The position numbers were made by a program, and so were the translations under genes. Shown piece after piece: positions 56,351-64,000 of a DNA stretch of 64,000 nt. The notes beneath the pieces are model-generated. The model searched no databases. It was given only the letters and a program-made list of their open reading frames with translations, and was not told where the DNA came from. This DNA is from Deltaproteobacteria bacterium (GTDB lineage: Bacteria > Desulfobacterota > BSN033 > UBA1163): positions 1-64,000 of the forward strand of contig VGRY01000011.1 in NCBI GenBank assembly GCA_016875195.1, read 5' to 3'. The first letter of the stretch is position 1; every line of letters starts with the position of its first letter.

Positions 56351-57514
56351 TTAAAATGCGTTCTGATATATTTTGAGGACTTCGTCCGGATCGAAGACCG
56401 GCTTCGGATTGTAAACGATGGTCCCGTCCATCAGGGCCTCATTGGCACATTGAACCAGCCCAGCTTCTTCCACATTCACTTCCCTTAACGTCTGCGGCAA
56501 TCCGAGGGCTCTTGTAAACTCCCATATGGCTATGGCAGCCTGCTCTGCGGCTTTCAACGGGTCCATCCCTCTAACTTCTTTTCCCATAGCTTCGGCGATC
56601 CTGGCATAAAGATCAGGGCAGGCGTCAAGGTTATACAGGATGCAGTGCGGCAGGAGAATGCTGTTGGCTACCCCATGGGGAACGCCGAATGCCGCCCCGA
56701 CACAATGAGCAAGGGCATGAACAAGCCCTAACTGGGCATTCGAAAAAGCCGCTCCTCCAAGTGTGGCAGCGATCAACATCTGGCCTCTTGCGACAATATC
56801 TTCTCCGTTTTGTACGGCTCTGGGCAGAAACTCTCTGATCAACCTTATTCCATGGAAAGCCAGTCCATCCGTAATCGGTTCTCTCTGCATGGAGGGGATG
56901 GCCTCGATACAGTGACACAGGGCATCCATCCCCGTGGCAGCAGTGAGACTTTTGGGCATTCCTGTAGTCATGCTCGGGTCGAGAATGGCGATATTCGGGA
57001 TGAGAAAATTGTCTGCGAATAGTAATTTCCGCTTCTGCTCATGATCCTTGATCACTGCGGCATAGGTGACCTCGCTTCCGGTTCCTGCAGTTGTCGGGAT
57101 GACGATATGCGGGATAAGGGGACTTCCAAGCATATTGAGGCCGGCATGATCCTCCAACTTTCCTCCTTTGGTCAAACAGATCGCCATCCCCTTTGCTGTA
57201 TCAATGGCACTTCCTCCTCCGACGCTAACCAGGATATCTGCTCCAAGAGATCTTCCATATTCCGAGCCTGCGTTAATGATGTGGACTCCGGTGTCAGGGG
57301 TGACGTCGGAAAAAATGCCTACACATCTGGTCCCTAAAGCATTGCGGACGAAATTGACGAGGTCGGTTTTAACGAGATCCCGGTCCGTTACGATCAGAGC
57401 TTTCGTCCCTTTTAACTCGTCTACCTCCATTCCCACCTCTTTAGCCGTACCAGGCCCGAAAAGGATCTTGGTGGGAAGCCTGAAAATAAAATTGAGATCG
57501 ACATCATAGGACAT
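56351..57514 (-). CDS. Iron-containing alcohol dehydrogenase (type III)
   Basis: The NAD(P) motif is VSVGGGSAIDTAKGMAI and the second motif is IPTTAGTGSEVT. The metal ligands are the Asp and His of GMDALCHCIEA and the two His of HALAHCVGAAFGVPHG. It is 387 residues, typical for FucO/AdhB-type enzymes. Upstream on the same strand are SCP2 and an aldehyde:ferredoxin oxidoreductase, so it probably interconverts the alcohol and aldehyde that AOR oxidises or reduces. The substrate range is not visible. Confidence 0.88.
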   Translation of the reverse strand: MSYDVDLNFIFRLPTKILFGPGTAKEVGMEVDELKGTKALIVTDRDLVKTDLVNFVRNALGTRCVGIFSDVTPDTGVHIINAGSEYGRSLGADILVSVGGGSAIDTAKGMAICLTKGGKLEDHAGLNMLGSPLIPHIVIPTTAGTGSEVTYAAVIKDHEQKRKLLFADNFLIPNIAILDPSMTTGMPKSLTAATGMDALCHCIEAIPSMQREPITDGLAFHGIRLIREFLPRAVQNGEDIVARGQMLIAATLGGAAFSNAQLGLVHALAHCVGAAFGVPHGVANSILLPHCILYNLDACPDLYARIAEAMGKEVRGMDPLKAAEQAAIAIWEFTRALGLPQTLREVNVEEAGLVQCANEALMDGTIVYNPKPVFDPDEVLKIYQNAF

Positions 57515-57564
57515 AGCGCCATCCTCCTCTCTTTCAAAGAGAAGAAATGTTGTTCAGTGCTTGG

Positions 57565-57987
57565 TTATTCATCGAGGAATTTTGTTTCGATTCGGGTTGT
57601 ACATTCAACAAGTTCCTGTGACGCCTTGACATAACGGACGATCGTTGGCAGGTCCCCTTTCAACTTCAGTTTTCCCTGCATCATTCCTTTCACCGGTTCC
57701 AGTTCTTTCTTGATGACCTGTTTCCATCGAGCATAATCACCGGTGATACAAAAAGGGGCCTTCTGGGCTTCTTCGGCGGTAACGATCTTCGCATCTCTAC
57801 AAACTCCCTGATGAAGATCGAGCCATATACCAACATCCTCCTGAATGCCAATCTCCGGTTTCGCTGATGTAACCAAGGCAACCACCCCAGCAGTCCAGGT
57901 TGCACCTGCTTTCTTGTATCCCTCACTGGAGTTAATCTGTTTCTTAAACTCTTCAACCCACTCTGCACTTGGAAATGTTAGAGCCAT
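57565..57987 (-). CDS. SCP2 sterol-carrier-type lipid-binding protein
   Basis: The 140-residue protein has SCP2 features: an N-terminal helix (PSAEWVEEFKKQINSSEGYKK), a five-strand sheet (WTAGVVALVTSAKPEIG, VGIWLDLHQGVCRDAKIV) and C-terminal GMMQGKLKLKGDLPTIVRYVKA with the lipid pocket. GGAGGAATCTT precedes ATG 57987. It lies between AOR and the Fe-ADH on one strand and could bind or present a hydrophobic aldehyde, acid or CoA ester to them; that is inference. Confidence 0.8.
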   Translation of the reverse strand: MALTFPSAEWVEEFKKQINSSEGYKKAGATWTAGVVALVTSAKPEIGIQEDVGIWLDLHQGVCRDAKIVTAEEAQKAPFCITGDYARWKQVIKKELEPVKGMMQGKLKLKGDLPTIVRYVKASQELVECTTRIETKFLDE

Positions 57988-58016
57988 AAGATTCCTCCTT
58001 TTTCTATTTCCTCATA

Positions 58017-59879
58017 TTATCCATGCAGCCTCTTTGCTAAATCCTCCAGTCCAGCCTTGATCAATATCTCTTTTTTAGGTTTGCCCTCTTCGTCCAATCC
58101 CCTGATCTCATAGTATTCTCGGAGCAATTTTTCGACATCTGGCATTGAACCGGCTGCAGCGCCCTCTTTCAACGGAGTAAGGATTCTTTTGGGCAGCCTG
58201 TCATCTTTCCCTGTCACTCCCATCATATTTCCGAGCCCTCTCTTTAAAAGCCATGTTCTTTCTCCGCAGGCGAGGAGATCTTGCAACGAAAAATCGATTC
58301 CTGTGGTTACCCTTACCATCTCTGCAAGATCATTCGCCGAGAAAGTCCAGGCCACAAATTCGCAGATCACGAGAGAGTTGCAGGGAATGCCAAAGTCTTC
58401 GCAACGTTTTACCATCTCAGCCTTGCCTTCGCTTGTCTGACCTATATAATTTTCCTGAAATCCAGCCTCCGGATATGTAGCGATTCCCTGTTCAATGCCC
58501 AGACAGAGATGCATGAGATGGCAGGCTCCCCGGATGGATGTCATATAAGCAAGGCCCATGCCGTGAAAACCTCTGGGGTCGTGCATAGGAGCCTCCAGCC
58601 CTTTCACCTCGACGCTAAGCTCCTCTGCATCTTTGCCCATTCTTTTGGCTGCTTCCCTGGTCCCCTCAGATAGAATTAGGCCGATCCCTTCTTTCTTTGC
58701 AATCTTGTGGATCAGTTCAATGGCACCCTGGATATTCCCCCATGTCAGGTCAATTCCATCGGTATCTCTTTTAGTGATCAGCCCTTTCTCATAGGCTTCC
58801 ATGGCAAAGGCAATGGTCGCGCCACAACTGATGGTATCCATTCCATATCGGTTGCACCATTCATTGGCCTTGATCACGCCTGCGAGATCATCGTTCATGA
58901 TCAGCGTTCCGAAACTCGCACAGGTCTCATATTCAGGTCCTGGTCCTTCTTCCGTCTTAAAAGGCCCATCATCAACCTTGACGATTCGCTTGCAAGCAAC
59001 CGGGCAAAAAGAACAGGCATGATTTCTGGTAAGATACTTTTCGGTCAAGGAGGGTCCACCAAGATTTGCAGAGAGATGGAGGTCTTCTCCGATGCTCCAG
59101 TTTTTTATAGGCACATCACCTGTCATCATTCCCAGGTCCATGCCAGCATCTGTTCCCATAGACCGAAACGACTGAGCCACGACAGCATCACGAGATTTAG
59201 CAATTAAAGTTTTTCTCAGTGCCGCATAATCCTCCGGAGAAGAAACCTCCACTTTATTTGTGCCCTTCACAACGACAGCCTTTAACTTCTTTGAGCCCAT
59301 CAAGGCTCCCATCCCTGTCCTGCCGATGAAATCACCTTTGTCATTACAGATCGCTGCGAATTTGACCAGATTTTCACCAGCAGGGCCGATGGAAAGGACT
59401 TTCGGGTTTCTTTCTTTCCCATGCCTTTCCTTCAAGAGATCTGTGACTGCATAATTGTCCATTCCCCACAGGTCCTTCGCATCTCTTATCTCAATCTTAT
59501 CGTCTTCAATGACGAGATAGACCGGAAAGGGTGACGCACCCTTGAAGATGATTCCATCCAAACCGGCGAATTTCAGCTCCGGTCCAAAATTCCCGCCGCA
59601 GGTTCCTTCTCCCCAGATTCCTGTCAATGGCGACTTTCCACAGACCGCAAACCTCGATGTGCCCGGCAAGGTGGTGCCGGTGAGAGGTCCATTCATGATG
59701 ATGAGCGGATTGTCCGGAGAAAAAGGATCAACTCTCGGATTGAACCGGTCGAGGAAGAGTTTTGCAGCCACCCCGCTTCCCCCAATAAATCGTCTTTTGT
59801 CTTCCTCAGACACATCGGTGATGTTTATTTGAGAGACAGATAAATCAACTTCCAGGATTCGGTTTTTGTATCCTCCCAT
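58017..59879 (-). CDS. Aldehyde:ferredoxin oxidoreductase (tungsten, AOR family)
   Basis: AOR oxidises aldehydes to acids with ferredoxin, or runs backward. The AOR N-terminal domain (YKNRILEVDLSVSQI, RFAVCGKSPLTGIWGEGT) binds the tungstopterin. The [4Fe-4S] cluster Cys are seen in CSFCPVACKR and, near the C-terminus, in LLACGERTWLLKRG. GGAGGAGATCC is directly before ATG 59879, giving 620 residues. It leads an AOR-SCP2-ADH unit on the minus strand. Related AORs accept aromatic or aliphatic aldehydes; the substrate cannot be assigned. Confidence 0.9.
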   Translation of the reverse strand: MGGYKNRILEVDLSVSQINITDVSEEDKRRFIGGSGVAAKLFLDRFNPRVDPFSPDNPLIIMNGPLTGTTLPGTSRFAVCGKSPLTGIWGEGTCGGNFGPELKFAGLDGIIFKGASPFPVYLVIEDDKIEIRDAKDLWGMDNYAVTDLLKERHGKERNPKVLSIGPAGENLVKFAAICNDKGDFIGRTGMGALMGSKKLKAVVVKGTNKVEVSSPEDYAALRKTLIAKSRDAVVAQSFRSMGTDAGMDLGMMTGDVPIKNWSIGEDLHLSANLGGPSLTEKYLTRNHACSFCPVACKRIVKVDDGPFKTEEGPGPEYETCASFGTLIMNDDLAGVIKANEWCNRYGMDTISCGATIAFAMEAYEKGLITKRDTDGIDLTWGNIQGAIELIHKIAKKEGIGLILSEGTREAAKRMGKDAEELSVEVKGLEAPMHDPRGFHGMGLAYMTSIRGACHLMHLCLGIEQGIATYPEAGFQENYIGQTSEGKAEMVKRCEDFGIPCNSLVICEFVAWTFSANDLAEMVRVTTGIDFSLQDLLACGERTWLLKRGLGNMMGVTGKDDRLPKRILTPLKEGAAAGSMPDVEKLLREYYEIRGLDEEGKPKKEILIKAGLEDLAKRLHG

Positions 59880-60077
59880 GGATCTCCTCCGGAATTTTTA
59901 ATACAATATCAGAAATGCCATGTTTGTCAATTTACATTTTATTTTAGACTTCCCTATATATTGGCGATGGGTTGACTAATTGTACAAATTGGTCCAAGAA
60001 ATTATCATCAGAGCATGCCTAACGAAACCATAATTTAATATTTTTAAAAGAAATTAAATAGTTAAATTGATCGGAGG

Positions 60078-60094
60078 TTGGCATTATATTTGCT
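60078..60094 (+). promoter_or_regulatory. Sigma-54 promoter
   Basis: TTGGCATTATATTTGCT matches the -24/-12 pattern: GG and GC are 12 nt apart, with TTGC in the -12 part. It lies about 60 nt upstream of the gene at 60155. No enhancer-binding protein gene is visible in the window. Confidence 0.6.
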
Positions 60095-60154
60095 TTTAGA
60101 CCTACAAGGGCTTATACTTGATTATATTAAAAACGAAGAAAGGGGGAGCAGAAA

Positions 60155-60496
60155 ATGAGTGTAAAAGCGATTAAATGGTTGTTTCTAATTCTTATCATGG
60201 TCACACTGTTTTGTATGAATGGTCCATCAGTCCTTGCCAGGAATAGTTCTCTTAAATCCCCACCTTTAGATTATGCCGGGAAATCTTATACGGGAGTTCA
60301 AGATCCATCTTACCTCAGCTACGATTTAGCTTTGCGGGAATATATGGTCTATCGAATTAACAAACACTTCGGGATCACACTCGACCCAAAAGCCTATTCT
60401 GGATTTGACCTCCTTGAAATCGAAGCTCTTTTTAAATGTAAAAAAAAGGAGGAGCCCTTTAATACCTTTCTGAATATGTTCCCGAAAAGTCCTTAG
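60155..60496 (+). CDS. Small exported protein of unknown function
   Basis: A signal peptide (LFLILIMVTLFCMNGPSVLA) is followed by a mature chain of about 85 residues: DYAGKSYTGVQDPSYLSYDLALREYMVYR and HFGITLDPKAYSGFDLLEIEALF. No family is recognised. It lies behind a clean sigma-54 promoter, so its expression probably depends on a stress or nutrient activator. The next gene starts 53 nt downstream on the same strand. Confidence 0.55.
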   Translation: MSVKAIKWLFLILIMVTLFCMNGPSVLARNSSLKSPPLDYAGKSYTGVQDPSYLSYDLALREYMVYRINKHFGITLDPKAYSGFDLLEIEALFKCKKKEEPFNTFLNMFPKSP

Positions 60497-60548
60497 AATT
60501 GAAAGTAGTCTTCCGTGGAGATTTTAGTAGGTTAAAGGAGAATCTTAT

Positions 60549-61067
60549 ATGAGAAAAAGTGTATTGAGCACAATTTTTATTTTGGCCCTCATGCTGATGA
60601 GCATCGGGCAGTTCAGCAAAGCAATGGCTGAGGTGAATATCAAGGTTGGGATCAATATTCCTCCACCACCCCCGCTTGTGATTCCATCACCACCACCCAT
60701 GTACGTTATACCAAAGACCTATGTCTACTTTGCCCCCGAGGTTGAAGTGGATGTCTTTTTTTATCATGGATACTGGTACCGCCCACATCAAGGTCACTGG
60801 TATCAGTCCAAAAACTACAATGAGCATTGGGTTTATATAACTCCTCAGAAAGTACCCACAGTGTTATTAGATCTTCCACCGAACTTTCGGCGCGTACCCC
60901 CGGGACATAAGCATATCCCGCATGGGCATCTTAAAAAGCACTGGAGCGCCTGGGAGAAAGAAAAATACTGGGAGAAGCACGGAGGGAAAGAATGGCATGG
61001 TGATGAAAAATGGGAACATCAAGGGGGTAAAGGCAAAGGTAGAGGTAAGGGAAAACACAAAGATTAG
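60549..61067 (+). CDS. Exported Tyr/Trp/His/Pro-rich protein
   Basis: A signal peptide (STIFILALMLMSIGQFSKAMA) precedes a proline-rich part (IPPPPPLVIPSPPP), then VDVFFYHGYWYRPHQGHWYQS and a Lys/His/Gly-rich end (HGGKEWHGDEKWEHQGGKGKG). The YWYxPxxGxWY text resembles the DUF6600-type repeats of the protein at 1882 and the one at 61162. It may be a surface or periplasmic protein. It probably shares the sigma-54 promoter upstream. The function is unknown. Confidence 0.6.
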   Translation: MRKSVLSTIFILALMLMSIGQFSKAMAEVNIKVGINIPPPPPLVIPSPPPMYVIPKTYVYFAPEVEVDVFFYHGYWYRPHQGHWYQSKNYNEHWVYITPQKVPTVLLDLPPNFRRVPPGHKHIPHGHLKKHWSAWEKEKYWEKHGGKEWHGDEKWEHQGGKGKGRGKGKHKD

Positions 61068-61120
61068 ATGAAAATATAAATTTTCATGTTAGGTATGAAT
61101 GGATAATTGGTATTAACCTC

Positions 61121-61143
61121 TGGGCGGGGGATGCCTCCGCCCA
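61121..61143. terminator. TGGGCGG / CCGCCCA hairpin between convergent genes
   Basis: A 7-bp G/C-rich stem with a 9-nt loop lies between the convergent genes ending at 61067 and 61162. There is no T-run. Confidence 0.35.
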
Positions 61144-61161
61144 AAGGATGCACTGGGTTGG

Positions 61162-61575
61162 TTAATAGCGGCGGTAATGGCCTTCAACCCAGATTCTTCT
61201 CTCTACATATCGTCCAGGGGTCTGACGTTCTACATAGTGACCCGCTACCCAATTTCCCCACCGATCGTAATGGCCAGGCACCCAAACCCTCTCCCATTCT
61301 CCTGGAACCCATTCGCGAACCGTTTGCCAATGCCCCGGAACATACTCATGAGGCGGAGGATAATAAGGTTCCGGCGGCGGAGAGTAAACAACATGAGGCG
61401 GAGGGGGATACGCATGGAGATGATGGACAATCAGGCCCCCTAATGCAAGAGCCCCGAGAGCAATGCCAGCTCCTTGCCAACGGTGACGTCCTTTCGACCC
61501 TGCCTCCGCATAGGTAAAAACAAAGAGAGAGATTATGGTTACAACCAAAGCAATAGAGATGAGTTTCTTTGCCAT
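61162..61575 (-). CDS. Exported protein with WVPGHW-type repeats
   Basis: A signal peptide (LISIALVVTIISLFVFTYAEAG) is followed by a second hydrophobic stretch (GIALGALALGGLIVHHLHA) and a Pro-rich segment. The end is built of degenerate repeats: YVPGHWQTVREWVPGEWERVW, GHYDRWGNWVAGHYVER, RIWVEGHYRRY. These W/G/H motifs are seen in envelope proteins of proteobacteria. It lies next to the ECF sigma operon, but downstream on the same strand, so co-regulation is only possible. Confidence 0.6.
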   Translation of the reverse strand: MAKKLISIALVVTIISLFVFTYAEAGSKGRHRWQGAGIALGALALGGLIVHHLHAYPPPPHVVYSPPPEPYYPPPHEYVPGHWQTVREWVPGEWERVWVPGHYDRWGNWVAGHYVERQTPGRYVERRIWVEGHYRRY

Positions 61576-61802
61576 AATAGACCCCTCCTTTCCGGTCGTT
61601 TTTTGGTCTTTGATAATTTGACGGCTGGAGTAGGGATTTTATTCAAATCGGAATATCGGATCCAGGGAATATTTAATTTTCGAGAAAAGAAATATCCCAT
61701 ACCCGGAGGTTTCCCTTGAACCATGAAAACTAACAGATTCGGAATATCCTTTGTTATCAATGAGTTAATGATTTTTACGCTGACAATTGCTGATTCTCCC
61801 AA

Positions 61803-62249
61803 TTAAAAATTGGAAGAAATGGCATAGATGATCACCCCTTCACGGATTTTCGGACCTCCGATCAAAACTGTTCTTCCTGGGGAAAGCCTGACATTGGTAT
61901 TGAGGATATTAATTCTTTCACGGGCGACTCTTATTCTTAAATCGGCAACATCCCTCCTGCGCATTCTCTCCAGGGTGGTCTCGATGATGATTCTACCCTC
62001 CCAGGCCGAGATGGAAGCCGGTCGATTCGGAGAAAGATGAAGGATTTCATCTTTTAAGAGGCGATAGGAGGTGAAGCTGAACAGGGACCCCAACTGTCCA
62101 TGGATATCCCCCAAGGACGGATCGACCCCTGTTCCCACGTTGGAAGCCCGGATCACCCTGAATCGTGTCTGAACCTGGCCGAAAGCTGTGGAAGCGAAGA
62201 AGAGAAAAAAGATGGAACAATAGATGGTTAGGATGGTCGTCCTTTTCAT
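61803..62249 (-). CDS. Exported protein in the ECF sigma operon
   Basis: A signal peptide (ILTIYCSIFFLFFASTAFG) precedes a beta-rich chain of about 130 residues (QTRFRVIRASNVGTGVDPSLGD, NILNTNVRLSPGRTVLIGGP). The 'IRASN..G' start and GPKIREGVIIYAIS end are not recognised as a family, though similar proteins follow anti-sigma genes. ATG 62249 overlaps the anti-sigma stop by 4 nt, so it is translationally coupled. It may be an effector or sensor of the sigma system. Confidence 0.6.
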   Translation of the reverse strand: MKRTTILTIYCSIFFLFFASTAFGQVQTRFRVIRASNVGTGVDPSLGDIHGQLGSLFSFTSYRLLKDEILHLSPNRPASISAWEGRIIIETTLERMRRRDVADLRIRVARERINILNTNVRLSPGRTVLIGGPKIREGVIIYAISSNF

Positions 62250-62758
62250 GATGAAAATGTCTCTTCCTCCGGTTCTTCGAAAAGCCATATTACTGTTACC
62301 TGCCCTGTTTCCAGGTCGTATACCATCACATTATGGGTGTCACTTTCCACGTATTCTACAACAGATGCTTCCAAATAGGAAGGGGTTTTTTGAAAGAGAA
62401 AAGGTGAAATGATTAGGGCAAGAACGATTGCCGTCGCCACGGCAGGAATCCATACCCTCTTCCTGAGCAAATAAGATAGGTCAAGCCACGAACGAAGCAA
62501 GTTCCACCAGGATGGTTTCCTCTCCATGCGGATGTTTTTTTCTATCTTTTCCCACACCCACGGAAAGGTTTCTTCCTGGAGGGCTTCATCCACAGGCGCT
62601 TTCAGGGCATTTTTCAACCCTTCGAGTGCCATTAGCTTTTCACTGCAGGTTGTGCAAACAGGGAGGTGCCTTTCGACAAGAGCCCTTTCTTCATCCGTCG
62701 CCTGGCGATCGAAATACCTCTCTATCAGTGGTGAAACCGACGAACATGAATTTTTCAT
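62246..62758 (-). CDS. Anti-sigma factor with zinc-finger domain
   Basis: The N-terminal zf-HC2/ZAS domain binds zinc through the pattern HLPVCTTCSEKL (HxxxCxxC) and would hold the ECF sigma factor. A transmembrane segment (IPAVATAIVLALIISPFLF, about 105-125) anchors it in the inner membrane with a small periplasmic end. It lies 93 nt downstream of the sigma gene, separated by the repeat at 62777. The stop is coupled to the next gene. The arrangement is a classical sigma/anti-sigma pair. Confidence 0.87.
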   Translation of the reverse strand: MKNSCSSVSPLIERYFDRQATDEERALVERHLPVCTTCSEKLMALEGLKNALKAPVDEALQEETFPWVWEKIEKNIRMERKPSWWNLLRSWLDLSYLLRKRVWIPAVATAIVLALIISPFLFQKTPSYLEASVVEYVESDTHNVMVYDLETGQVTVIWLFEEPEEETFSS

Positions 62759-62776
62759 CCGCTTTCCCTGCCTTTT

Positions 62777-62879
62777 ACCCCGTTAGAAATAATGTTCCGC
62801 TGCTCTGGAGCAGGAATAGATTTTGGAATAATTCCGGCGGGGCATTAAACCTAAATCCCGCTGGAATTTCTAACGGGGT
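62777..62879. repeat. MITE-like element bounded by ACCCCGTTAGAAA inverted repeats, copy 2
   Basis: ACCCCGTTAGAAAT at the left and ATTTCTAACGGGGT at the right bracket 103 bp that contain GCTCTGGAGC and GCGGGGC hairpin words. It lies between the sigma and anti-sigma genes and encodes the last residues of the sigma factor. Confidence 0.78.
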
Positions 62880-63429
62880 TCACCATGTCCTTTAACAGGA
62901 CCTGGAGCTTCTTTCTCCCGTAATGGAGACGGGACATCACCGTTCCGACGGAGCACCCCGTTGCCTCTGCGATTTCCTCGTAGGAGAGTTCCTCAATCTC
63001 CCTGTAAATCAAGGTCTCCTTTTGATCCTGAGGGAGCTGGTCGATCGCCCATCTCACCTTTTCCTCCACTTCCTTGCGGGCAACAATTTGATCGGGCCTT
63101 TTATCAGGACTATCGGATGGCTGGAACCCTCCTTCCTCATCCAGGCTAAAAAAAGTCCCCTTTTTCCCCCTCCGGGAGTGGTCAATGGCTGTATTCATGG
63201 CTAAACGATAAAGATAGGTATAAAAGGCTGATTTCCCTTTGAAATTTTTAATTGAACGGAAAAGCTTGATAAAAACCTCTTGTACCACGTCGAGGGCGTC
63301 TTCTCTGTGCCTCACCACCCCATAGGCAATCCGGTAGACCTTCTTATGATACTGATTGAAGATCTCTTTCAAAGCGTCCTGATCACCCTGCTGGCAACGG
63401 GAAATCAGTTCCGTTTCCTTATCGTTCAC
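62851..63429 (-). CDS. ECF-type RNA polymerase sigma factor
   Basis: Region 2 (ALKEIFNQYHKKVYRIAYGVV, DALDVVQEVFIKLFRSIKNF, RLAMNTAIDHSRR) and region 4 (LPQDQKETLIYREIEELSYEEIAE, GTVMSRLHYGRKKL) are complete, with no region 1.1 or 3, as expected for ECF sigma factors. The final residues NPVRNSSGI are encoded by the repeat at 62777-62879 and are probably not native. It is followed by a zf-HC2 anti-sigma gene. ATG 63429 is used; upstream is the divergent gene at 63527. Confidence 0.9.
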   Translation of the reverse strand: MNDKETELISRCQQGDQDALKEIFNQYHKKVYRIAYGVVRHREDALDVVQEVFIKLFRSIKNFKGKSAFYTYLYRLAMNTAIDHSRRGKKGTFFSLDEEGGFQPSDSPDKRPDQIVARKEVEEKVRWAIDQLPQDQKETLIYREIEELSYEEIAEATGCSVGTVMSRLHYGRKKLQVLLKDMVNPVRNSSGI

Positions 63430-63526
63430 TGCCCTGTACCTCTTTAGACGAAAAATAGGGGGGAAATATTCAAGCGCCTTGATTTTATTTATCTATTAGT
63501 GTAAGACTTTCGGACAGGTTGGGCAA

Positions 63527-63784
63527 ATGGAAAAATTCAAGCAGATTGGGATTGTTATCATCGGATGGGTCTTCCTCGTATTAGGCGTCTTGGGCCTCTT
63601 TCTCCCCGTTCTTCAGGGCATCCTCTTTATTATGATTGGCCTTGCTATCCTCTCCTCGCGAAGTGAAATGATCAAGCGGTTTTTAAAGCATCTCGAAGAA
63701 CGCCATCCCCACTACCATGAGCACATAGAGAAGTGGAGGAATAGGATAAGAAGTTGGTTCAGCAAGGATGGGATGGAACGATAG
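63527..63784 (+). CDS. PGPGW-type small membrane protein
   Basis: Two transmembrane segments (IGIVIIGWVFLVLGVLGLFLP and GILFIMIGLAILSS) flank a short LFLPVLQG turn, the pattern of putative PGPGW/DUF454-like membrane proteins. The C-terminal tail is cytoplasmic, basic and His-rich (LEERHPHYHEHIEKWRNR). The 85-residue length is typical. It starts opposite the ECF sigma gene and ends exactly 1 nt before the next start, suggesting an operon. Confidence 0.65.
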   Translation: MEKFKQIGIVIIGWVFLVLGVLGLFLPVLQGILFIMIGLAILSSRSEMIKRFLKHLEERHPHYHEHIEKWRNRIRSWFSKDGMER

Positions 63785-64000
63785 ATGGCAAACAAGAAAC
63801 AACCGAATAAAAATGGAAACCTGAACGAGTGGGTGAATAAACTAAAACGGATTGAAGAAAACGCCGAAAGACTTTCACTCCTCTCACGTTTGGGTCAAAT
63901 CCTCAATTCCACCCTGGATCACCAAGAAGTTCGGAGAAGGGCAATGGAGGCCGCCATCCAGTTGATGAAGGCAGAAGTGGGCTCTCTCCTCCTGATTGAC
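63785..64000 (+). CDS. GAF-domain signalling protein, N-terminal part (cut by window edge)
   Basis: The frame starts ATG 63785, two bases after the previous stop, and runs off the window after 72 codons. A charged N-terminus (MANKKQPNKNGN) and helix (LNEWVNKLKRIEENAERL) lead into SLLSRLGQILNSTLDHQE and AIQLMKAEVGSLLLID, the usual start of a GAF sensory domain. It could be a sensor kinase, a diguanylate cyclase or a phosphatase regulator; the output domain is outside the window. Confidence 0.6.
   Translation, partial: MANKKQPNKNGNLNEWVNKLKRIEENAERLSLLSRLGQILNSTLDHQEVRRRAMEAAIQLMKAEVGSLLLID

Noticed and set aside
1-64000. CRISPR arrays, rRNA genes or prophage
   Set aside because: No regularly spaced direct repeats, no rRNA-like stretches and no phage structural or integrase genes were recognised.

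Overview
The window looks like a chromosomal segment of an anaerobic, Gram-negative Desulfobacterota/deltaproteobacterium-like organism. This is inferred from family content: tungsten aldehyde:ferredoxin oxidoreductase with an Fe-alcohol dehydrogenase, LL-DAP aminotransferase, two rubrerythrin-like proteins, several two-component proteins, outer-membrane assembly and lipoprotein genes, a DUF4911-type protein and DRG/TGS GTPase. Codon use is fairly even. The restriction-modification pair near 24.8-26.8 kb is visibly more A/T-rich and probably imported. Most gene borders carry imperfect palindromic repeats of at least nine families, and several of these have grown into the ends of reading frames.

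Layout. 0-1.6 kb: the 3' end of a group II intron interrupting a ketoacyl synthase gene, followed by a second KAS without its catalytic residues (a KS/chain-length-factor-like pair). 1.8-11 kb: a FecR/DUF6600 envelope protein, nudC, a CrtI-like flavoenzyme, a DUF4292 lipoprotein, a B12-type radical SAM protein and a frameshifted DUF2207 gene. 11-16.2 kb: a DksA/TraR protein, then a tight galT-kinase-regulator-galU run and tRNA-Ala(CGC). 16.2-24.6 kb: sucC/sucD-like CoA ligase, MBL hydrolase, HD-GYP regulator, DRG-type GTPase, DUF3108, DUF4911, tldD. 24.8-28.1 kb: methyltransferase-SNase fusion plus MjaI-like endonuclease, then a MetX-like hydrolase. 28.5-29.7 kb: a candidate small RNA with its own promoter and terminator, then RRM, zinc-ribbon and RRM genes. 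29.7-36.2 kb: CorC-type transporter, dapL, a BamD-LptA fusion, a decayed collagen-like gene, trpS. 36.3-37.6 kb: two toxin-antitoxin modules. 37.7-47.4 kb: ChaN-PDZ, lytic transglycosylase, hybrid kinase, small envelope proteins, a PurF with Ser in place of its nucleophile Cys, menG/ubiE, rimI, aspartic protease, XRE-cupin regulator. 47.6-54.2 kb: rubrerythrin, thioesterase, archease, rtcB, DUF1786, DUF433/DUF5615 module, ogt and cheR-like genes. 54.3-60 kb: a transposase remnant, rubrerythrin, and an AOR-SCP2-ADH operon. 60-64 kb: a sigma-54 promoter with two exported proteins, an ECF sigma/anti-sigma operon, and the start of a GAF protein.

The strongest unusual observation is the rtcB RNA ligase gene (49511-50965). 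It has an in-frame TGA exactly at the metal-binding active-site cysteine (GYDIN-[TGA]-GVRL). All downstream motifs are intact in the same frame, and a bacterial SECIS-like hairpin follows at the right distance. This fits a selenocysteine RNA ligase, encoded near its activator archease. Other notable items are the BamD-LptA fusion, the intron-split KAS beside a dead KAS, the methyltransferase-SNase fusion, the candidate sRNA next to the RRM genes, and the Ser-type PurF. All calls come from reading the sequence; no searches were run.
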